Shown here in pieces: positions 6,813-7,011 of a stretch of DNA of 7,011 nt. The translations under genes and the position numbers were made by a program. Numbering within the stretch: the first letter of the stretch is position 1; each line of letters starts with the position of its first letter. Below the pieces are notes generated by a model, which searched no databases, was not told the origin of the DNA, and worked only from the letters and a program-made list of their open reading frames with translations. The stretch comes from Bacteroidota bacterium (GTDB lineage: Bacteria > Bacteroidota > Bacteroidia > Flavobacteriales_F > PHOS-HE28), in assembly GCA_023418095.1 (NCBI GenBank), contig JAEZDL010000237.1, forward strand, positions 1 through 7,011. Reading direction: 5' to 3'.

Positions 6813-7011
6813 TCGAAAGTGATGTTCAATTGTTCCAAGGCCTTGCTGATCGGCACCCCAAAGCCGAGCCCTTCCAGATCGCGCCCGGTGATCTTCATGG
6901 TGGCCACGCCGATCACCTTGCCGTTCTCATCGATCAGCGGTCCGCCGCTGTTCCCCGGGTTGATGCTCACATCGGTCTGCAGGAAATGATGACTTTCGAA
7001 CTCACGGCGGC
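6809..7011 (-). CDS. Trypsin-like (S1C/HtrA-type) serine protease, C-terminal part
   Basis: The last 66 codons of a gene that enters from the right edge of the window are present (complete codons from 7009 to the TGA at 6811-6809). They contain FLQTDVSINPGNSGGPLID, which includes the catalytic-serine signature GNSGGP of trypsin-like S1C peptidases. This is followed by GKVIGVAT and GLGFGVPISKALEQL, matching the last strands and closing helix of the HtrA protease core. The protein ends just after that core, about 45 residues past the catalytic Ser, with no room for the PDZ domains that follow it in DegP/DegS. It is therefore a PDZ-less trypsin-like peptidase, at least on this side. The His and Asp of the triad and any signal peptide lie outside the window. 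The stop codon overlaps the start of the beta-barrel gene by four bases. Confidence 0.9.
   Translation of the reverse strand, partial: RREFESHHFLQTDVSINPGNSGGPLIDENGKVIGVATMKITGRDLEGLGFGVPISKALEQLNITFE

Overview
The window looks like a chromosomal segment of a GC-rich member of the Bacteroidota, probably a Flavobacteriales-like environmental lineage. Three things point there: a large secreted protein with tandem Ig-like repeats and a C-terminal type IX secretion (T9SS) type-B sorting domain, the gene order yicC-gmk-nadD, and starts without clear Shine-Dalgarno sequences. No mobile element, tRNA, rRNA or CRISPR array was seen.

Positions 39-2062 (+) hold a tight housekeeping operon. yicC (YicC-family endoribonuclease) overlaps gmk (guanylate kinase), and gmk abuts nadD (nicotinate-nucleotide adenylyltransferase), so the three are very likely co-transcribed. 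Positions 2063-2650 (+) hold no large gene. They carry two short ORFs of about 40 and 58 codons, a GC hairpin just after the first, and a good intrinsic terminator at 2621-2650. Positions 2737-3225 (+) encode a 162-residue, four-helix membrane protein whose 3' end overlaps the next gene tail to tail by 49 bp.

Positions 3177-7011 are read from the minus strand. In transcription order they are: the 3' end of a trypsin-like (S1C/HtrA-type) serine protease that stops without a PDZ domain; a small outer-membrane beta-barrel protein joined to it by an ATGA overlap; and, 114 bp further on, a 966-residue secreted protein. That protein has a signal peptide, a proprotein-convertase P-like domain, one degenerate and seven clear Ig-like repeats, a PKD-like domain and the T9SS sorting domain. 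All three products belong in or beyond the cell envelope.

The most notable non-gene signals are a strong excess of GATC, especially CGATCG, across the whole window on both coding strands and in all codon phases, and the gap-free 74-residue period of the Ig-like repeats. I found no convincing new defence, mobile or regulatory system. The least explained parts are the small-ORF region at 2192-2570 and the GATC signature.
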